64,000 nt of DNA from Neodiprion pinetum (Eukaryota; Arthropoda; Insecta; Hymenoptera; Diprionidae), in contig NC_060237.1 in the NCBI RefSeq assembly GCF_021155775.2, positions 3,846,501 through 3,910,500 on the forward strand, written 5' to 3'. Position 1 is the stretch's first letter; every line of letters begins with the position of its first letter. The translations under genes and the position numbers were made by a program. Shown here piece by piece: positions 48,870-62,056 of the stretch. Under the pieces are notes generated by a model. The model ran no database searches and was not told where the DNA came from. It was given only the letters and a program-made list of their open reading frames with translations.

Positions 48870-50655
48870 GTGAGTATTACGCGCCTTCAAGGGTCACAGC
48901 ACAGCAAAGAATCTAAAAATGTATTTGTCACAATCGATACGACACACGCCGAGCATGATCGATTTCTTGGTACACGCCAAGTGAAATAATCCGATGACGC
49001 GAAAGGCTGCAGCGAGAGACGACGTGTGTCAAAGTCATTAGCAGCCATTTAGGCGACCGCCACCTACCAATTATAAACCCTTTCCGTACCGGCAAAGCTG
49101 CAGCGGCGTATCTCCGTCCCATCCCATCCCTTTCCATCCCCTTCGTCCTTTCGCCATCCCTCGCAGTCTCTCTAGCTTCGCCGGCACCCCGGTCGACAGT
49201 TTGCGCGCCGAGAGCTCGTAAGAGAATTGTTACCCTGGCGGGTATCAGGTTACTTAGACAACCATTAGCGGGAACGCGGCAACCCTTCTGCTTAGTATGC
49301 CGAAACGCCTCCGCACTTGCCCTATTCATTATTTAACTGGATTTACAATTACAATTCGATTCGCGAACGAACGGTGCCTATCCTCGATTAATCCCATTGT
49401 GTCGACGGGGTCCTCAACCCCCGGCACTTCGGGCGCGAGGTGCGAAGTGATGACGTTGCTTCTTGGGGCACCGTCCCAACTATCTCGCAAATCGTTAAGC
49501 TAAACTTCACTCGCATCTCTTAATCAAACCTTCGAAGTAACTCTCAGCTACCATTCACATTGTGCGCCCGGGGCTTATTCCGGGCTCTTGGCAACGATTC
49601 TGGAAATTATCATTTTTCATCATCCCTTTTCTCCCTCGGCAGCAGATGACTCAAAGTAGAATATTTACAAGTTGGAGCGGTCACGTTCTGAGTTAATATA
49701 ATACCGATAAGAATTTTCCGCGGTATATGTATTCATCAGACGCAATAAACTTCGTCGTGAATTCATTTCTAACGATATAAAATTCTATCAGCTACAACAA
49801 AAAATATCGTACGCGCCAGCGTTTCGTTGTCAAAGTTAAAAAAGTGCATACGTGTGTGTTACACGTTCTTCAATCTTAGCAATTCTATTTTCTGTTCTCA
49901 TTTTTCATTATTTTTTCATTATATTATTTTCCTGCCTTTCTTTTGGTCTCGCATTAGACTCGGGGAGTCTTACGATAGTATGTTCTTCATAAATTTTTGC
50001 CGGTTAAGAAACCATCTTTCATCTTCGTATGCGCTACCTTTTACTCGGCCTCTAGTTGTGCCAAGTTGGTGCAAGTGCCAGTCGAATCGTTCTCAGACTT
50101 CGCACACGGACAGGCTTCCACCCACATCGTACCATCATCCATTTAACATATAAATCGTCTTGGGTCTCGGCTGCGTCTGGCCCGAAAAGTAAATTTTCAA
50201 ATGAATAATCGCGCAACGCGTGGTACCATAAGTGAATTCTTCCATTTTATTGTAATATTATTTATACAGCAGGCGGAAAAAAATCTTTCGGAACCTTCTC
50301 TTCAGCCTCCAGTGACGCCTGATATTCGACGAATTTACTACGACCTTTGTGCATGATCCTGGATATTTTTCAAAGAGCTCTTCTCGCCCTCACCCCCCAC
50401 CACACTTGCCGTCACGCCTAACCAACACGGACGTAAACTTTAGCGTAACCGTAAGCGTTTTAATCCTGCTTTGTGAATTCTCTGAGCACCCTGCCTGAAC
50501 ACAGCGATGCACGGATGTCGGTACAACGTATAATACACCGAGGGGGTGGTGGTGGTGTATTGCTGCGTAATTATATGTGTACCTGAAAACTGCCCTAGGC
50601 TTTGGAGCCGGAGAGCGAAGAGCGAAGAGCGGCGAGAAAGTGAAGCAAAGGGTGG

Positions 50656-50679
50656 CAGGGAGGGAGGGAGGGAGGGGGG
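50656..50679 (+). repeat. (GGGA)n microsatellite
   Basis: About five GGGA units ending in a G6 run, inside a purine-rich stretch (about 50,610-50,755). Confidence 0.9.
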
Positions 50680-51416
50680 AAGCGTGCGGGGAAAAGCGAC
50701 AGTGAGAGTGAGGGCGATAGCCCGCGGAATGTTAAAAGGGGTGAGGGAGGACGGTCAATAATAATCGTTGACAGAACCTCCGCTAGAGGCGCCAACTTCG
50801 CGGCGATATGTCCTGCGTTAAAAGCAACCCCCGGTTCTCTTTGATCCATTCAGCATCTATTCTTGTCATCTCATATGCAGCGAGAAACCAGCTCGAGTGA
50901 TCGATTATGGAAAAATGTTTTATAGAAGCATCGATGAGGAATTTGTTAGACGCAATAACGCGCGAATCAAAGATGAAAAATTTCGATAGGGTATAACGTG
51001 TGTTCTACTGAGAATCTTCCGATTGAACGTGAAAAAAACATCTAATCACACAAAAAAAAAAATGTACATATCCGCTATTCGTTGAAATGTCGCGTGAAAA
51101 TCCTCGACGTTAAAGTTGATAGCGCATAACCTTGGTACAATTCCGTTTCTGAAGGAACAACCTCGACTGTTGGGTATATTCTTATCCCAGTGCCCGAGGG
51201 TGCGGGGGACCGTGAATCTGGGTCACGAAAGGTTCGACGACGCCTGAGAAAACTTCCGCGTGTAATTGGTAATCCAGTGATAAGGATACGTCAGCGGGAA
51301 GTAGAAAGTTTATTGGAATGTGACGGCGGGTATTGTGCAGAGAACTCGCCCACCTCCTTGGTCTATAAGTTTTAACGGGTCCAGCAACAAAGGCTTCGGC
51401 CATTGTCACAGATATG

Positions 51417-51444
51417 TAATACATAATACGTAATACGTAATACG
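51417..51444 (+). repeat. (TAATACG)4 minisatellite
   Basis: Four tandem 7-bp units; the first ends in A rather than G. Short and isolated. Confidence 0.85.
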
Positions 51445-52074
51445 CGATACTTACGCCTCGACGTAAAGCATCGTCGCGCGGACGTTCTTCGCATCGACGC
51501 GACGTCGCCGTCGTCGGCCCCCCACGAGGTGCTCGAGTCCGGCAAACTCGGGGGCGTTAGTAGCTTAACACAATTATTTTTAATACACGGGAGATTTGTA
51601 TCGCTGAAGGGTTGAATCCATGCACGTCGACGTACGAAGAACGGAAGTTGAGCTCGTGGTTGAGTGTGTGCAGGAACTGTTTTGAAAATTTCATATTTCG
51701 TTCTCGCTTCGGAAATTTCTCACGAAAGTTTACTTGTTAATTCTTAACTTTCATCGCCCCCTGTTTCTCCTGGTTTATTACGCACCTATCCCATTTTGTA
51801 CAAGCCCCCGGAGTGTGAGGATGCGTTGACGGTTAACGTCGGCGAGTATATGAATCGTTGGCATTATTTTATTGGGGTTCCTCCTCCGGCCGTCAAGGGA
51901 ATCGTTAATTTTCACCATAGCGATTTTAATTTGTTCATAAAGCTGTATACGGAGTTATAGGCACCCACCCATCCTCGTAGCGACGTGAGTCATAAGCGAG
52001 AGAACGGCGAATGAAATTTATAGGGTATTTATTAAAAGCGTTGCGCAAGAGGCGGGACTGCGTTTTAAATTTTT

Positions 52075-52096
52075 GCACACACACGCGCGCGTGCAC
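52075..52096 (+). repeat. Alternating purine-pyrimidine (CA/CG) tract
   Basis: Twenty-two bases strictly alternate purine and pyrimidine, moving from CA to CG repeats and back. Such tracts are prone to the Z-DNA conformation; no function is implied. Confidence 0.85.
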
Positions 52097-52544
52097 GATA
52101 AATATTGCAAGGAATATAATAAATAAAATATTGCGCGTATATTGTCAAATGATTTTCTTGTCAGGTTCGCAAATTAGTTTTAGTCTTTTAAGTCTCCATT
52201 CAATCAATTTACCGTACTCGTGCAATATTCCAACTCTAAAATGTCGCAGCAGCACATTTTTTGCCTGCCATTTCTGTGAGATGGAAAAAAGAGGATTGCT
52301 AAACAAAGAAAAAAAGAGGGAGATGGAATAAAAAAAAAAAATAGAATGAAAAGAGGAAAGAAAAAAAACAAACTTCGCCAAGCTTGTGGAGCCGAAATAT
52401 TTATCCGGGGCTGGTATAGCGATTTTCCCGGTATTCCACAAGGAAATTAACTTTCCTCCGTCCAATCTATCTGAAAGAGGCGTTTCCAATAAACGAAAAT
52501 TGTCGGATATTGAGCAAACCTACTAACGTGCACACCTCCGTAAC

Positions 52545-52570
52545 GTCCTCGTCCTCGTCGTCGTCGTCGA
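52545..52570 (+). repeat. (TCG/TCC)n microsatellite
   Basis: Imperfect TCC and TCG triplets. On the minus strand they translate as an Asp/Glu run in a frame I do not consider coding. Confidence 0.85.
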
Positions 52571-54009
52571 CGTGTGCTCGCCGCGCGATTGGTAAACGGT
52601 GAAACGAGAAGGAGAAAAGGAAATAGGAGGGAGAGAAAAAAGTGGATAGAAAGAGGAGAGGAGTGAGAGGACAGGTGTCGTTCGTATGAAATTTTAAACA
52701 AGCTAATCTCGACCAGACGTATATTGAACGTAGAATACCGGAGTAACGGAAGAAGTCGTTATACGCTCCGAACGTCTCGTTATAGACCACGAGACTACGG
52801 CATAAGATAACAAGCCAAGAATATATATACGAGAAAGACGGAATAAACTGTCCGAGATGACGTTGCTTCGCAGAGGAAAAGAAGGCAGGGAAATCCCGGA
52901 GAATTGTGAACTTATCGTATCTTGTTATATGCGAGAATTGAAATTATATTATTCCAATTTCGTCCTCATAGTTCCCTCGTCCGTTTTCCAAATCACAGAT
53001 ATTCCTGTGGTAAAAGAAAAAAAAAAAAACAAACAAAGAAAAAGAAACGTCATGGCGATATTCACGAGTACGTACATCGCGAACTAAATACGTGGCATAA
53101 ATTTTTTGCTAAATTTATTTTCCAACCTCCGATTTCGTTCTATGTTTACTTTTCTCTTTTCCTTTTCGAAACAAAAATAAAGAGAGGGGAAGAAAAGTGA
53201 AATGGAAGAGAAGAAAAAGTGGAAAATCCGTCGTTGCTGGATCGGTGGAGGTTCACCCCGGGTCGGCGAGTGTGGCGAAGGCTGCCCCTGGCAACCCCCG
53301 GTAGCTCTACAAGGGTTGCGGGGCTACGCAGAGCCATGTGTCCAACTCCCCTCGCTCATGCATCATACACTCGGTTATTTTTGCGCTACAATGAGCCGGG
53401 AAGACGTAGATACAGCCGCAGCCCCCGCGGGGCCGAAGCCCACGGTAAAATAAATTATTACTTTCGCAGCTCGCGAAGCAATATCTGGGCTAATAGGACT
53501 TCGTGGCATGTACGGAGGAGGGGGGGAAGCAAAGGCTTAAGGGTGAAGGACGGTGTTTTCGTCTAGTTCCAAGTCGGCGAAATCAACGAGGCGCGAAAAC
53601 TTTTTCACTCGTTGCTTCGGCAATTTGAGCTGAAAAGTTGTGCGCCGCCTGGGATCGAGACGGGGATAAAATTTGTCAGCCATTCGATAAATAGACACGT
53701 ATAACGCACATAGGCGTAGATGAAACGTTTGACGTTTTCATTTATACCGTGGGAAACGTTAAGAAAGAAATTGGCCGATTGGCGAACTGTATTGAAATAT
53801 ATTTCACGATCAGCCCCCTGAGCGCGCGGCACGTTTATTTCCTTGTTTCAGCCCGCGATGCAAGCCCCGAGGGTGAGTAATTGTAACGCAGTGCTCGCCG
53901 CGCTTAATAAGGCGAATTAATGTCCTCGCTGGTAGTAAAGCTTCACTCTAGAGGCAGGACGAGAGGTTCGCCGACCGTTCAACGTTACAGTGTCCAAGAT
54001 GAAGAGAGT

Positions 54010-54030
54010 CGCTGCTGCTGCTGCTGCTGC
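54010..54030 (+). repeat. (GCT)7 microsatellite
   Basis: Seven perfect CTG-type triplets. In the plus frame they would give poly-Cys, which argues against that frame being a protein. Confidence 0.9.
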
Positions 54031-56601
54031 ACCCTTATCCCGTGCCGCGTCGTCGGGATAATCCTGGCTAACATTTCCCGTACACCAGAGACGTGGCCGG
54101 CGCTCAGTGTTCCTTAGATAGTGTATTCAGCGGTCTGAATGGACCCGCCTAGGGATTTTCACCAGATGTAAGTAAAGATTCACTCGTGTCTCAGACGACG
54201 CGGACGGATTATTTGCGCGCAGCGCAATATTCCTTTTAATGTTCGTCCGTTTTTACCGCTATTCACAAACTCCGATTCTGAACTATGCGCTAACAGTTTA
54301 TTTCTACGGATGGTTCGTTATATAACAAGCCGTATTTAAATACTTCAGCTGTTTCTGTCTTTATCAAGGATCGAAACAGCTACGGATGCTCTTCTGCCCC
54401 TCTGTGTCTGGCGCATTCACCCTTCGGTTTTTGATTAACTTATGAATACTTGAAAGCTCGCTTCTCCCTGCGCGCCGAGGCGCTGCAGCAACCTTTCTTT
54501 TCGGAGTTAGGTACTTTCTTCTAGTGTTCATTTTCCTTTTCTTCTTTCCGAACATTGTCTCGCCCGACATCGTCGCGTATTTCCGGTCTCGAAGGTCCGG
54601 CGCCGGGGTCCAGAAGCCATAAAACTTTGAAAATATACGATCCTAACGGCAGGTACACCCCCCCACCACCCATAATCATGTCTGAATTTTATTCCGGACC
54701 GTCTTGCCTCCAACTCGCTCATCCTCGCAACCGTGTAGTATTTCCCTACCTCAAAGACTAGTTCGTTGTTTATTTTTCGTTTTTTTTTTTTTTCTCTCCA
54801 ATCTTCGTTTTCACGTACAGACGACTGGTAGCTCAAGATATTCAATATCGAGATTCTCCGAGCATGAAGCCCGATACAACAATAGCTCTTGGATTCCAAA
54901 AAATACAGCCACGAATGCCAAGAATCTCCGGAACTTTATTCCAATGCGAAAAGAGATTCCTTCAACGAGATTCCTCGAGCGTGGATTGAAGGATATCTAT
55001 TTTTGATTATCGATCCGTACCGGGGATACGAATTTTACCTCTTTTGCTCGATGCCCGTCGCGTTTTCCTCTACGGTATATATGGCCAATGTTACCGTGTA
55101 AGGAAAATTGAATAAACAGGTATTCCGTTTCATTCCCTTTTACTCTGTTCCATGTATCCCCCTAAAATTATGATTACCCTAATTATTACGCACCCGTGTA
55201 TACATATCTGTGTACAGTCTGCGGCTCTACATTATGCGTACAACACATCAGACGCCGGTGCGGGGCAATCGGGAAATTATATATCTACCAGAGCTGACAA
55301 TAGCCTGGATTCCTAAAATAGCGTCGAACCTGCCGTAAGATTCCATAATATATATGTAATATAAGAAGCATGTTCAACGGATGGCGATTCAGCAGCCGGA
55401 GGTGAATGTTGGAGAAAAATCGTCTCCGTCGAGACGATCCTCGTCCTGCCAACGTACCTTTGAGTATTTTTCAGCGTGCCTGAAGCGCTGCGGATATTTC
55501 TGCTAATTATCCTGCGAAGCATCTATTCTCGGTGCGCCAGTCCTCCCGAACCTTCTCCCTTATTTTCTCAACGTCGCAGAAAATTAGATGAAAGAATGTA
55601 GGCACCCACGTTGTTTGTAAAAATTAGTGCACTTTAGGTGTGCATTGGGAATGACAAATTTCAGGTAAAAAAAAAAAATTTCTCTGGACTCCGGAACAGC
55701 TGGCGTTTGATTCATTTGACGGTGGAAGGGTGGAGCGAGCGATTCGCGAATTTCGCATGCATATTCCCCCGGTTTCGAGAGGTTGATCCTGGAACGGGAC
55801 AGCCTTTTCTGATTTAATCGAAGGTGGAATATAATCGCGGGCAAGTTGGGTGTGTTTGAAGAGTGAGAACATTCTGCATCGTCGAATACGTAACAAAGGT
55901 ATTTCGAACATGCCGCATGTCGACGTAGTTCGATAAACCCTTGACGTGATTATTTTAGGGCGAGTAGACGGGCGTGGATGTAGGAGAAAATTGTTCGAGT
56001 GGATGAGTTATGTTTACCAGGGTAAGTGATTCCCTCGAAATTGTATTTTCCAAAGATTCGCAAGCAAAACTGTATCTCCGCGAAACCAAGTCTGTACAGG
56101 CGTAGAAGTTCTTCGAACGATATAAACTACGCCTGCAGACCGTAACAAGGATTCTGCAGCCGTTGTGCGCGGAGATGAATTATTTCCCAGATGAATATTT
56201 ATGGATAAAGACGGTTCATCCGGCGGGGAGGGGGAGGAATTTTCACTTTAACAATTAATTGCCAAGTTTCGAGTCTGCCTGCCAGTCCATCCTGAAAATT
56301 TACTCAACGAACCGTATTACCGCCAAAACTGAAACGGCGTTGGAAATATTATAGTTGTAAAGATATCGTCCGATCTTTCCCAGACTTGATATACAAACAA
56401 TTGGTCAGGAAAGAAGACAGATAAGAAGCGAAGATCAGGCAAAGAACGTTTGTCGACGAATTCGATACGCATCGGTTAAAAATCGTAGCTTCATCAGTAT
56501 CACCGGAAAATTATACCGAACGTTTTACGCCGATTTTCGCAGGTAAATGGTTGAACACCGGTAGTGAAGTAAAACACGGGAATAAAACGAGAGGAAATAA
56601 A

Positions 56602-56742
56602 AGTGCATCAGGAAGCAAGGAGGGAAGGAAGGAGGTAGGGTGGTAAAAAGTGGCAAAGAATAATAGAGGAGCTGGGTAAAAGGAAGAGGAGAGAGAGAGT
56701 ACGGGGGAAGAGGAAGTGAAATGCATGAAAAATGAAAAGGTA
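56602..56742 (+). repeat. Polypurine tract
   Basis: About 140 bp dominated by A and G with GGAA and GAGA motifs, only briefly interrupted. The long minus-strand frame here is a Pro/Leu/Ser-rich translation of this tract. Confidence 0.75.
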
Positions 56743-59226
56743 GAACAGCGAGCTGAGCCGGAGAACGGCTGTTCCTCCATAAAAGCAGCCAATAGAAAGC
56801 TATCCTCAGCGTGATAGTTCCATTACAACTTCCATCGCCGTAAAGTGAAATCAGCCGGAAGCACGGAATTTTCAATAAAACCGCGATGCGCGTCGCTTTG
56901 CATCGGGGATCAAGCTTCGAGCTTCGAGACAATTGTTGGCGATAAAAGCCGACAATTAACATCACCAAGAGTAGCCATCTGGCGAAGAAGTAATCTGAAC
57001 TCACCCTTTCACCGCGCACGTAACATTTACGGTGGTCTGTGTTTTAGAGTTATTCGAATTTTCACTTAACCGCACTCCAGATTGCTTTCAAATCAACAAA
57101 TAAGGAAAGAGCACAAGGGTTTTGACGTTCGATCTTTTTCTACGCTTGTTAATTCAAATACACGCGTTTTTACTACAGTATTTATTTCGCCGCAGGACCG
57201 TCTGTAACGTTACTCTAACGTTCGTGATAACTGACTCTCGATTCCGGGTTCAATCAATTCGGAAACGTTAATCCGTCTCCTGCCACACACGGGCCGTAGT
57301 CAAAAAACAGGTTGGGTGAATTTTTCTTCGGCGATAAGAGCTTCGGACCAAAGTTCATTCCTGTGTTTTTCTTCCGTTCCCTCCCGCATTTCTGTCGCTA
57401 ATCTTAAATTAATCACGCGACAAACAACATCTTGGCATATTTGGCCCGGGTGTGTCACGCCTACGAGTGTGTAATTCTCGCTCTCACTTTCCGTTCACCT
57501 TTTTTCATCCACGGAATCCCCCCCGAGGCTGTTTCGCGGTTGCGCACATAGTCGTATTTTTGACTATTTATCAATCCACTTGCAGGCTACATCTTGCAAA
57601 ACTAATACGTCATCCTTCCTGGCAGGAGTAGATGGATAGCGAACCTCCGCCAAGTTTACCCGGGGTAAAAGTCACCGTTCAGCCCTTCGTTGGTGCGTAA
57701 TTCGCGAACAAAATTTTCACACCCTAGGCATGTGTTCCGCTCTGGCGTGGTTCGAAGTTTCCGAAACGAATTTGAAACGAGATGATAAAGAATAAAATTA
57801 AACATTATTCATCGTCAAATCTGATGTATTAATTCATCTCTAACACGCGGAAAATCTTTCTCCTTTAACAATCCTTGCTATCACCATGCAAACTTATACA
57901 CCCGGTACGATCGTTCTTTAAGGGATGAAGAAAAATCGACGGATCGAAACCGGGACGACGATGACGGTGAAAATTTCTCCCGTTCGTACTCTGTAACGTG
58001 CAGCAATTGGACCAAGCGACGGTGAATATCGCACGCTATCGCTAGATCAGGGCTTAATTAAACAGAGGACCGGGTCAATCCGCTTACGTGGCTCGAAGGA
58101 ATCTTTTTATATCTCGTTAGCAGCGTTGACGCGGTGCAGACTCGACTCTCTCGCCTCACGTCCATCAGGATTGTTTTCACCGCCGCGTGCAAGTCATTGC
58201 GATTATCCGAAATTCACTGAGATTTTCCCTCCGCCCTCCCAAAGAGCTCGGACCGTATCCACCTCGGCTTCCGTTACCAAAGATGCTTATATATTGAACG
58301 TGTACGTATATCGTGTATGCAAAACCGATCATCGCTTGTAATCGTGACCCGGTAAAATTATTTTAAAGAGATTATAACACAGGCATGGATACGGGACTAC
58401 CGGCTGTTTTTTCTTTTTTTTCAAAACCAAGGAAAATCTACACGAATTTTTAATCGTCATTTTTGTTACGTTTCGGTGAATCAAGATGTGTTATCGAGAC
58501 GAGAATTAAATTCACATGTATCGTTTCGAAAGCGTACCAGCCGTTAATTTGTAACAAAGAAATTTTAGACGCGCGAGGAATCCGGCATAAGCCAACAGAA
58601 TTCTTCCTGGGAATGATTTATCCGCAATTCGCGGATTCGCGGAAAATCTTGCGCACGTACATACGTCGGTATAAAAAGACTTTTTATTCATATCTCGAGC
58701 ACGCGAAGAATGCGGCGGTGGCGTGACCTATGGCAACACCGGACGACTACCGTCGACGGGCAAAGGAGACCCGGGTTCAGAGGAGGTCAGACAACGCCGT
58801 CGACGACGATGCCGAGAACGCGGGACCGAGCTTATAAATTCTCGGGGGCTAAAGGTGGGACGAATGATAAGCATTTCAACGCCTGGTGCTATTGTTGTCT
58901 CAGCGATAAGATCTCCCGTTGAATCCAAACCTCGGTTGGCCCTCCGAGGACAGTTTGAGTTATGCCGGCTCCTGTACTTACAATGAGAGAGCGAGGAAAG
59001 TGAAGGTGGCCAGATTTATAGGGACTAACGTATCACGCGACTCGAACACCGCTGCTCTACGCCTCTCCCACCTCCTTCTCGAATTTCCTTCCCCCTCAAA
59101 CGGTGTCGCCTATTTTGCCAATTGTCAGATATTTTTGCGCCTCGGTATTTGCGATAATGCTCCGTCACAGCTTGGTCGGTTTTACCGTAAATTTTAAATC
59201 ACGTTTTCTACCTTGATTTGTAATTG

Positions 59227-59242
59227 TTTTTTTTTTTTTTTT
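59227..59242 (+). repeat. T16 homopolymer
   Basis: Sixteen T residues followed by AATTCC. No identifiable retroposon is attached on the minus strand. Confidence 0.85.
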
Positions 59243-60677
59243 AATTCCGATTGGCAAAGGTGTACAGAACCGCGTTTCTTCTTTCAGACGTCAGATGTTC
59301 TGACAGAAATGGTAAATGAGGTTCTAGCTGGAATGTGCCTGCAGATACGTAATAATTTTGTTGTTCGTTAGGATCGAATGTCAGGAGATCCGCGAGGCGT
59401 GCGACGCACCGTTTATTTCGAGGAGTCTCGCGTTAGCTAAGATCGCGTGACGGGTTAGAAATTGGATTCAATTTTAACAGGATAACGGAAAGTCTCGGGC
59501 GATTTACACTCGGATGTCAAAGAAAGTCGATGCGCGAGGCTCTTATCGTCTCAAATCGCATAGCGTCAGCATAAATTGCAGGGTAATATGAGGCGTCCCG
59601 GTTAAGTGATCGACGAAATACTTTTGAAGCTTGCAGAAAGTAGCGTATACGCATCTCTCCAAATCGCTTGAAAAATTTTTAAAGAAAGATCTGTAAGATT
59701 CCTTCGATTTCGCTCATCGATGCGATTCGTTCTATTCAAAAGACTGTTTTCCACAAATTTTCAACTTTCGTAATTAAGTAAAAGATCTTCGCTCAGCCAA
59801 CGAATATAATGATTTGCTAAACACTCGGTGTTATACCTGCATCCGGTACGTATAATGAGACGGCTTAAAAGTATATGCATGGATTCCGGTACAGCCCACG
59901 TCTTTAATTAATGCCCGCGTATACACGACATGCATATTGTATTCCATCACCGTGAATCAGGCGGCGTGGTCCAGGGGAAAATAGGTATGCTCTGGAAACG
60001 GGGATGAGGCTAATCACCGTCCGACTCGGCGTTCATGCCAACGCCGACTACGCGGAAATTAGCGAGGAACTCGAGATCTGCGGTTCGCTGTACGGCGCGG
60101 ATCTACGCTGTGCACCCTGCAGCCTGCAGGGATTATCCCGTCTAATCTCCCTCGCTGCACATCCTGCAAACTCGATCCAGCCGTTTTGCCTGGATGCCGT
60201 TTCGGTTCGGTTACCCGAACAGCAACGATTTTCTCTCGTCATCTCGCCCCGTGCATGCTTTTTCCCTCAAACTGCTTTTCTCCGCAGCGGCTGCCCGCGT
60301 AACGTTTGTCTGCATCCGCGTGTGCAGCCTCACTTTGTAGTATCGCCGGGGGTCAAAGGAGCTTTTGCGGCCCCGTCGTTACAAATTGGTGCCCGCGTAT
60401 CGTGGAAAAGAGCTCCCGCTGCCCAGGGACGAGCTTGAAATGGCCCTTCTAGGGACGACCAAGGAGAAATATTTCGCAAAGTTCTCGTTCGCGTTGTGTG
60501 TTCAGTTTTCCTCGCTCCTATCGACCGAGTGGAACCAACTCGCGATGCGAGGCTGAGCATTGTTGTAAAACTGTTCGAGCGTTTTCGGGTACGGTAGGTA
60601 TCGTACAATAGCAGTAGTTGCGTTTCACGAAAATTTTTATTCCTCGTAATTGTGGTACAAATTTTCAAAACTTTAAG

Positions 60678-60705
60678 AAAAAAAAAAAATATATATATAT
60701 ATATA
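60678..60705 (+). repeat. A-run followed by (TA)n
   Basis: Twelve A residues run directly into about eight TA dinucleotides. Simple sequence. Confidence 0.9.
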
Positions 60706-61304
60706 CGAAATTACAACCGTATCACAACCCGCAGGTGAAAGTCGAGAATTCAATGAACGAAAAAGTCCGAGTGTGAGATAAAAATACCCGAGCAATTTGA
60801 GAATCGCATAATCCGATTTCATCCATACGCCGTTGCAGCTGCAGTTCCGTAACGCCTCGTTAATCCAATTTATGGAATATTTATTGTCAAGGAGTAAGGC
60901 TGCAGGATCTGTCGCCGGTTCCGCGGGCGAATGGCGGTCAGCCCTCAACGCCTCGAAGGGTATTGCCTCGTACATTAATTACCCAGCATTAGCCGGAAAA
61001 GTGGATTAATCGAATTCGGCTGCATCGAACGCTGGACGGAAGGGATCTCGGGAGGCGAAAACAAGACCGGCTTCATCCGGCGAGCCGATGAAGCATATTT
61101 TCACCGATTGCAGGCTGCCGCAAATCGGACGAGGGAATAAAGCTCGGCCATTTCACCCCCGAGACGGTCTTCCAGCATCCCCGAAACTACCGCCACGGTC
61201 CATCTTCCGAGTTGCAGGATTCGTCCTGATCTATTCGTTCGAATTTATGTGTGTCTACGTAGATACGTGTGTACCAAGCGTTCGAATAACGACCGTCTCG
61301 CATC

Positions 61305-61958
61305 TATATGGGCTATTCCGCGTCAACCGGATCAGTCATCTCTCAGATATTTTTTTAATTTGGCATGTGGATTGTGTGGGACGAGTTAGATTTTTGTGCC
61401 AAAGCGCGAATCTCATAATGCAAAATTCGATTTTTTATTAACAATAACAAATTAGACTCCCATTTTTTTCAAAAATTCATAACTTCGGCAAAAAATTAGA
61501 TACAATATATTTTTTTTTTTCAAATTACGCGGAAAGCTCCATAGAATTTAAAAAAAAATACGAAATGGTAAAAACAAGTTGTTATCAATTGTTTATTTAA
61601 CAATTAATTTTTCAAAGATTTTCAAAACAGTGACTGACACGATCAAAAAATTTTTTTAAAATTCTGACATGTTCCTTGAACTGTACTACAACCTGTGAAT
61701 TAATTCCAGAGGGGTGTTTTTCTTCGTTTTCGAGTAAAAAATCATTAAAGGTGTCGATGCGCATGAAATTGCGGCCCGCCGAGTCTCTACGTAATGGCGG
61801 GCGGCCGGTTGCCGTCCACCGCTACACCGCGGTGGCGTCGCAGCGTTATTTTAGAGTCATTTTCACGATGTAGGACATGATTGAAGAATCTGAAAAAAAT
61901 ACTGTACCTTCACAAGGCCTGCTCAAAGCGATAAGTGAAGTTTCAAGAATGTGTTTTT
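61305..61958 (+). repeat. Left arm of palindrome
   Basis: AT-rich arm with a sharply GC-rich core at 61,771-61,844. A 65-codon frame (61,676-61,873) is present here and mirrored in the right arm with two residue changes (Cys/Tyr and Ser/Leu). Its product is not recognised and has no domain, so it may be incidental to the shared sequence. Confidence 0.85.
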
Positions 61959-62056
61959 ATTTTAAAATAAGTAGCAAGTTATGTAATTATTATCATTTAT
62001 GTGCACTCTCATGGTGTGTAACCGTTATTTTGAATCTCTGTAATAAAAAAACGGTG
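61959..62056. other. Unique spacer (loop) of palindrome
   Basis: A 98-bp AT-rich sequence separating the two arms. It would be the loop if the locus were transcribed into a hairpin. No gene or motif was recognised. Confidence 0.8.

Larger units (their letters stand above)
48111..61304. other. Unique non-coding stretch, no supported gene
   Basis: About 13 kb with no recognisable protein or RNA gene. Frames are short and usually open on both strands. The longest, at 56,525-57,019 (minus, 164 codons), is largely a translated purine tract, and that at 60,004-60,438 (plus, 144 codons) lies in GC-rich sequence without a domain. Contents I can support are the microsatellites listed separately and one weak exon candidate at 48.6-48.9 kb. 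Confidence 0.55.

Noticed and set aside
56525..57019. 164-codon minus-strand frame with hydrophobic stretches
   Set aside because: Much of it is a translated polypurine tract giving Pro/Leu/Ser runs; no domain and no supporting signals.
60004..60438. 144-codon plus-strand frame
   Set aside because: It lies in GC-rich DNA with overlapping opposite-strand frames; no recognisable domain.
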